This document shows positions 59,228 through 64,000 of a stretch of 64,000 nt of DNA, one piece after another; within the stretch, counting starts at the first letter, position 1, and the number at the start of each line of letters is the position of its first letter. The notes beneath the pieces are model-generated. The model was not told where the DNA came from. It made no database searches and saw nothing but the letters and a program-made list of their open reading frames with translations. A program made the translations under genes and the position numbers. The DNA comes from Clostridia bacterium. GTDB taxonomy: Bacteria; Bacillota; Clostridia; Christensenellales; Borkfalkiaceae. Location of the stretch: positions 25,245-89,244 of the forward strand of contig JAIDCJ010000021.1 of the NCBI GenBank assembly GCA_029055875.1, in the 5' to 3' direction.

Positions 59228-60061
59228 ATGCACGCAATCGAATTTAAGAACGTAGCGTTCTCTTATGGAGAGGGCGCGTTCAAAATCGAAAACTTAAATT
59301 TTTCCGTAGAGGAGGGCGAGTTCGTCGCCGTTCTCGGGCATAACGGGAGCGGTAAAAGTACGCTCGCGCGGCTTTCCAACGGTCTTTTGGAAGCGGACGG
59401 GGGCGAAATTACCGTATTCGGCACACCCGTTGCTGGCAAGAAGCTGTTCGAGATCCGCAAGCAGGTAGGCGTGGTATTTCAGAATCCCGATAACCAGACC
59501 GTCGCTTCCATGGTGGAGGACGACGTTGCGTTCGGTGCGGAAAACGTGGGGCTTCCCCGCGCGGAAATCGGCGAGCGAATCGAGTTCGCATTAAAAGCCG
59601 TGGGCATGGAAGCATACAGAAATGCAACGGTTGCACGGCTCTCGGGCGGGCAGAAACAGCGCATCGCCATTGCGGGCGTGCTTGCCTTGAAGCCGAAAAT
59701 CATGATTTTGGACGAGTCTACCGCCATGCTCGACCCGCGCGGCAGAAAAGAAATTATGGACGTGGTGCTCCGCCTCAACCGCGAAGAAAAAATCACGGTG
59801 CTTCTTATTACGCACTTCCCCGAGGAAGCGCTGCTTGCCGATAGAGCTATCGTCATGAATAAGGGCGAAATCGTCATGCAGGGCGCTCCCGAAGAAATCT
59901 TCGAGCGTCACGAGGAGCTTTTAACTTATAATTTAGATTTGCCCCGAATCGGGAAAATCTGCAAAAAATTACAGGCGGGCGGTATGGCGGTTTCCGATAC
60001 GCTCGACGAAGAAAAATTAGCGGAGGACATTGCGCGGTGCGTATTACGGCAGAGCATTTGA
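59228..60061 (+). CDS. ecfA1: Energy-coupling factor transporter ATPase EcfA1
   Basis: GHNGSGKSTLARL, QNPDNQTVASMVEDDVAFG, LSGGQKQR. Confidence 0.95.
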   Translation: MHAIEFKNVAFSYGEGAFKIENLNFSVEEGEFVAVLGHNGSGKSTLARLSNGLLEADGGEITVFGTPVAGKKLFEIRKQVGVVFQNPDNQTVASMVEDDVAFGAENVGLPRAEIGERIEFALKAVGMEAYRNATVARLSGGQKQRIAIAGVLALKPKIMILDESTAMLDPRGRKEIMDVVLRLNREEKITVLLITHFPEEALLADRAIVMNKGEIVMQGAPEEIFERHEELLTYNLDLPRIGKICKKLQAGGMAVSDTLDEEKLAEDIARCVLRQSI

Positions 60062-60951
60062 GCTATACTTATAACGCGGGCTCGCCGTTTTCAACCGCGG
60101 CCTTGAAGGACGTTTCCCTCACCATTGAGGAGGGGGAATTTTTCGGCATTATCGGACACACGGGCAGCGGCAAGTCTACCTTCGTTCAGCACCTCAACGG
60201 CTTGTTGCGCGTGCCTTCCTCGCTCAAACGCTACAAAAAGAAGAAACTCAAAAAGGGGCAAACCCCGCCCCCCGAAACGGTGCTTACCGTCGGCGAGTTC
60301 GATTTAACCAATAAAAAGACCAATTTCCGTGCGCTTCGTAAAAACGTGGGCATGGTGTTCCAGTATCCCGAGTATCAGCTCTTCGCGGAGAGCGTAGAGG
60401 CGGACGTCGCGTTCGGCCTCAAAAACTTTTCCGAGAAAAAGCTCACGGACGAAGAGAAGCACGAGGCGGTGAAAGCCGCGCTTGAAATCGTGGGGCTTGA
60501 TTACGAGGAGATGAAGGACAAATCTCCCTTCGAGCTTTCGGGCGGTCAAAAACGCCGCGTTGCCATTGCGGGCGTTATCGTCACCCGCCCCGAAATTTTG
60601 GTTCTGGACGAGCCTGCCGCGGGCTTAGATCCCTTGGGCAAAAAAGAGGTAATGGAGCTACTTCACAGGCTCCACAAAGAGTGGTGCAAGACGGTGGTTA
60701 TCGTCTCGCACGACATGGACGAAATTTCCGAAAACTGCACGCGGGCGGCGGTATTCAGCGAGGGGAGCGTGAAATACGTTCTGCCCCCCAAGGAGCTTTT
60801 CAAGCATTCGGACGAGCTGCTTGCATTAGGGCTTGATATTCCGCTTACCGCGCGTCTTTGCGCCGCGCTCAGGAATAAGGGCGTGGAGATAGACTGCGAC
60901 TTTACGGTTGACGACTTTGTAGAAAAAGTCCTCGAAAGGGGGCGCGAATGA
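60037..60951 (+). CDS. ecfA2: Energy-coupling factor transporter ATPase EcfA2
   Basis: GHTGSGKSTFVQHLNGLL, FQYPEYQLFAESVEADVAFG, LSGGQKRR. Confidence 0.95.
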   Translation: MRITAEHLSYTYNAGSPFSTAALKDVSLTIEEGEFFGIIGHTGSGKSTFVQHLNGLLRVPSSLKRYKKKKLKKGQTPPPETVLTVGEFDLTNKKTNFRALRKNVGMVFQYPEYQLFAESVEADVAFGLKNFSEKKLTDEEKHEAVKAALEIVGLDYEEMKDKSPFELSGGQKRRVAIAGVIVTRPEILVLDEPAAGLDPLGKKEVMELLHRLHKEWCKTVVIVSHDMDEISENCTRAAVFSEGSVKYVLPPKELFKHSDELLALGLDIPLTARLCAALRNKGVEIDCDFTVDDFVEKVLERGRE

Positions 60952-61766
60952 AGGACGTTACGTTCGGGCAGTACTATCCCGTGCAGTCGTTCGTGCACCG
61001 CATGGACCCCCGCTTAAAGCTTTTCTTTCTAATCGTGTATATCGTGGCGATTTTCCTTGCGGACAGCTTCTGCGGACTCGCCATTTGTGCGGGCGCACTC
61101 GTGCTGATTATCGCGTTTGCGCGGGTGCCGCTCCGCAAAATTTTGCGCTCGGTGCGCGGCATTTTATTCCTCGTCATTTTCACGGCGGTCATCAACGTGC
61201 TGTTCTACGGCGGCAAAACCGTCTATGCGCATTGGTGGATTTTCACCATCACCAAAGAGGGGCTTATGTTTTCGGCACTCCTCATTTTGCGGCTCGTGCT
61301 CCTCGTCATGTGTTCGTGTATGCTCACTTATACGACGACGCCCGTCGCATTGACGGACGGTATCGAAAGCCTTTTGACGCCGCTCAAATGGATTCGCTTC
61401 CCCGTGCACGAGCTTGCGCTTATCATGAGTATCGCGCTTCGGTTTATCCCCATTCTCATGGACGAAACGGAGCGCATCAAGAACGCGCAGAAGGCGCGCG
61501 GTGCGGACTTCGAGTCGGGCGGGCTTGTAAAGAAAATCAAGTCTATCGTACCTATTTTAATACCGCTTTTGCTCTCCGCGTTCCGCCGTGCCGACGAGCT
61601 CGGCGACGCCATGGACGCACGCTGTTACTCGGGCGGCAAGAAACGCACGAAATATAAAAAACTTCGCTTCTCGTGGCGCGATTTAATCGGCTTCCTGCTG
61701 TGTGCAGGCGTTATTACGGGCGTGTGCCTGTTGCGCTACGTTTTCGCTTACGCGGTGCCGGCATGA
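60948..61766 (+). CDS. ecfT: Energy-coupling factor transporter transmembrane protein EcfT
   Basis: MDPRLKLFFL, ALRFIPILMDETERIKNAQKARGADF. Confidence 0.95.
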   Translation: MKDVTFGQYYPVQSFVHRMDPRLKLFFLIVYIVAIFLADSFCGLAICAGALVLIIAFARVPLRKILRSVRGILFLVIFTAVINVLFYGGKTVYAHWWIFTITKEGLMFSALLILRLVLLVMCSCMLTYTTTPVALTDGIESLLTPLKWIRFPVHELALIMSIALRFIPILMDETERIKNAQKARGADFESGGLVKKIKSIVPILIPLLLSAFRRADELGDAMDARCYSGGKKRTKYKKLRFSWRDLIGFLLCAGVITGVCLLRYVFAYAVPA

Positions 61767-62521
61767 GATACGTACTTTTAGTCAGCTACGACGGCACGCA
61801 CTTTTGCGGCTTTCAGAAGCAAAAAAAAGAGCGCACCGTGCAGAGCGAATTAGAGCGCGCGGCTTTTGAAATTTTCGGCGCGGAAACCAAGGTCGCGGGC
61901 AGCGGCAGAACGGACGCGGGCGTGCACGCGGAAGGGCAGGTTTGCCATTTGGACGCCGAGACCAATATTCCCGCCGAGAAGCTCCGCGAGTGCTTCAACC
62001 GCATTCTCCCGCCCGACTTGCGGGTTTTGAAAAGCGCGGCTGCGCCCGAAGGGTTCGACTGCACGCGCAGCGCAAAGCGCAAGACCTATTGCTATTCGTT
62101 CTACTTTGCCGAAAGCGAATTGCCGCTTTTGGAACGGTACGCGGTTCGCATCAAGGAAAAACCAGATTTAGAGCGTATGCAAAGGGCGGCGGTTCTTATA
62201 GAGGGCGAGCACGATTTCAAAGCGTTCTGCGCCTCGGGCTCTTCCGCCAAAACGAGCGTGCGCACGGTGTATAGCGTAAGGCTAACGGAGCGCGGCGGCT
62301 TGTACGAAATCCGCATAACGGGAAACGGCTTTTTATATAATATGGTCAGAATCATTGCAGGCGAGCTGATTGCCGTTGGGTGCGGAAAAGAGGAGGCAAT
62401 CACCGCGGCATTTGAAAGCGGCGAGCGAAAAGCTCTTGCAAAAACCATGCCCGCAAAGGGTTTGCGGCTTGTGGAGGCGGAATACGGCGTAAAGCTGTTT
62501 GAGACCGCCTCGGAGGAATAA
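61763..62521 (+). CDS. truA: tRNA pseudouridine(38-40) synthase TruA
   Basis: VSYDGTHFCGFQKQ, GSGRTDAGVHAEGQVCH, GNGFLYNMVRIIAG. Confidence 0.96.
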   Translation: MRYVLLVSYDGTHFCGFQKQKKERTVQSELERAAFEIFGAETKVAGSGRTDAGVHAEGQVCHLDAETNIPAEKLRECFNRILPPDLRVLKSAAAPEGFDCTRSAKRKTYCYSFYFAESELPLLERYAVRIKEKPDLERMQRAAVLIEGEHDFKAFCASGSSAKTSVRTVYSVRLTERGGLYEIRITGNGFLYNMVRIIAGELIAVGCGKEEAITAAFESGERKALAKTMPAKGLRLVEAEYGVKLFETASEE

Positions 62522-63460
62522 ATGGAATTTTTCGATTGGGTACAAATCCCTTGGATGATTGCCGAATATATGAATCTTTCGGTAAACAGTGCCGAAGAGG
62601 CGGTGAGCGTCCTCTTGAAAATCATGCAAATCAGCGTAGGCGTTGCGGCGGCGCTGTATCTTACGGGGCTTATCTGCGGCGGAATCGGGCTCATGAAAAT
62701 GGCGAAGCGGCAGAATATTTCCTATTGGTGGCTCGGCTTTCTGCCGTTCGGGAACACCTATTTAATCGGCAAGCTTGCGGGCGAAACGCGAATGTTCGGA
62801 AAGCAGAGCAAGCGGATCGGACTGTACGCTATGGCGGCGGAAATCCTGTACGTTCTCATAGAGGTCGTTTTGCTCATCATCACCTTTATGCTGACGCGCG
62901 TAGATTTCTACGGCGTTGATGCAACGGGCGCTTACGCATTCATTCCCGAAAAAATGTGGGAAGGCTACGGTTGGGTGGTAACGCTTCAAACTGCGCTTGA
63001 AATTACTAGCTATATCCTGTGGTTTATCACGTTCTTCCTCATGTGCTCGCTGTATAACGCATTCTTCCGCAAGTACTATGCGCGCAGTCCGTTTATGATG
63101 ACCTTCCTCTGCGCAGTCTTTCCCCTTAAAGGGTACGTCCTGCTTGCGGTGCGCAATAACACGCCTGTCGATTACACGGCGTACCAGCAACAACGTTACG
63201 AGGAAATGCGCCGTCAGCAAGAGCAGCAGTACGGCGGTTATGAGGGCGGCAACCGTCCGTTCGACTTCGGCGGTTCTTACGGCAACGCAGACGATCCGTT
63301 CTCGGAATTCGATTCAAACGATAATCAAAACAATTCAGGCGGTTCGTCTAACGATTTAGGCGGCGGCTCTAACGGCGGCAGTTCTTCGGGTGGTAGCTCC
63401 CCGAACGGTAGTTCCTCGGGTGGTTCACCCTCGGGCGGCAGTCCGTTCAGCGATTTCTGA
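62522..63460 (+). CDS. Polytopic membrane protein with Q-, then G/S/N-rich disordered C-terminus
   Basis: Four TM segments, then QQQRYEEMRRQQEQQYGG... and GGSSNDLGGGSNGGSSSGGSSPNGSSSGGSPSGG. Confidence 0.7.
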   Translation: MEFFDWVQIPWMIAEYMNLSVNSAEEAVSVLLKIMQISVGVAAALYLTGLICGGIGLMKMAKRQNISYWWLGFLPFGNTYLIGKLAGETRMFGKQSKRIGLYAMAAEILYVLIEVVLLIITFMLTRVDFYGVDATGAYAFIPEKMWEGYGWVVTLQTALEITSYILWFITFFLMCSLYNAFFRKYYARSPFMMTFLCAVFPLKGYVLLAVRNNTPVDYTAYQQQRYEEMRRQQEQQYGGYEGGNRPFDFGGSYGNADDPFSEFDSNDNQNNSGGSSNDLGGGSNGGSSSGGSSPNGSSSGGSPSGGSPFSDF

Positions 63461-63476
63461 TTTCTCTGTAAATAAT

Positions 63477-63512
63477 AAAAAACTGCGACGACTAATAGTC
63501 GACGCAGTTTTT
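63477..63512. terminator. Bidirectional intrinsic terminator
   Basis: AAAAACTGCGACGACTAATAGTCGACGCAGTTTTT. Confidence 0.85.
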
Positions 63513-63517
63513 GTTTA

Positions 63518-64000
63518 CTAATCTATCTCGTTCCCGTTTTTATCCAAATTTCCGTCCAGGCAATGAACGGCGTAGTTGCCTGTGTTGTAGTTCCAATTAT
63601 TTTTTTTAATCGCATTCCATTGCGCTTTTGTTCCTGTATAGATGATGCTTGTAAGCCCGCTGCAACCATAGAACGCATAACTGCCAATCTCGGTCACACT
63701 ATTCCCAATAGTAATGCTTGTGAGCCCGCTGTAATCATAGAACGCATAATTTCTAATCTCGGTGACGCTGTCGGGAATGATGATGTCGGTTATACGTGTT
63801 CCATTCAAATAAAGATATGCGGAACCAAGTGGGTTTGCAGTAGTAACATAACTAACCCCACTAGGAGCAAACGAAATCTTGCACCAAGCTGTTAGGTCAG
63901 TAATATGAACGCTCGTAAGGTTACTGCAACCGTAGAACGCAGAACTTCCAATCGAAGTCACGCTGTCGGGAATGGTAACGCTTGTAAGTCCGCTGCAACC
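63518..64000 (-). CDS. BspA-type leucine-rich repeat surface protein, N-terminus beyond window edge
   Basis: LRR_5-like units IPDSVTEIRNYAFYDYSGLTSITIGNSVTEIGSYAFYGCSGLTSI; frame stays open to base 64000. Confidence 0.92.
   Translation of the reverse strand, partial: GCSGLTSVTIPDSVTSIGSSAFYGCSNLTSVHITDLTAWCKISFAPSGVSYVTTANPLGSAYLYLNGTRITDIIIPDSVTEIRNYAFYDYSGLTSITIGNSVTEIGSYAFYGCSGLTSIIYTGTKAQWNAIKKNNWNYNTGNYAVHCLDGNLDKNGNEID

Noticed and set aside
59228-62521. Novel ECF-linked operon
   Set aside because: ecfA1-ecfA2-ecfT-truA is a common Firmicutes arrangement.

Overview
This 64 kb window looks like a mid-GC chromosome of an uncultured Clostridia/Firmicutes-type bacterium. Support for that placement: the order rimP-nusA-ylxR-ylxQ-infB-rbfA-nrnA-truB-ribF and dgt-dnaG-rpoD-trmK-nif3, a SpoVAC homologue, and SigA-type -35/-10 promoters with 17-bp spacers. 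Most of the window is housekeeping: translation factors, shikimate and phenylalanine genes, DNA replication, pyruvate:ferredoxin oxidoreductase, and an ECF transporter with truA. The accessory parts are: (i) a lipoprotein with tandem '[20 protein letters not shown]' Gly-rich units (1.3-4.3 kb) next to an XRE regulator with repeated operator-like sites; (ii) a compact P22-like virion/packaging module (42.3-51.2 kb: TerL, TerS-like ORF, portal, scaffold, coat, connector, hub-like protein) with no visible integration, replication, lysis or long-tail genes, and a perfect Firmicutes-type LexA box (CGAACAAATGTTCG) at its start; (iii) an orphan spoVAC with a 30-codon overlapping upstream ORF; (iv) an AT-rich stand-alone transcription unit (about 54764-54560, minus strand) predicted by eye to give a ~200-nt rod-shaped RNA with paired ends, an asymmetric central bubble and a terminator, resembling 6S RNA in topology; (v) a BspA-type LRR protein running off the right edge. 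No rRNA, tRNA, CRISPR array or transposase was seen. All assignments come from reading the sequence and motifs; no database search or folding program was run.
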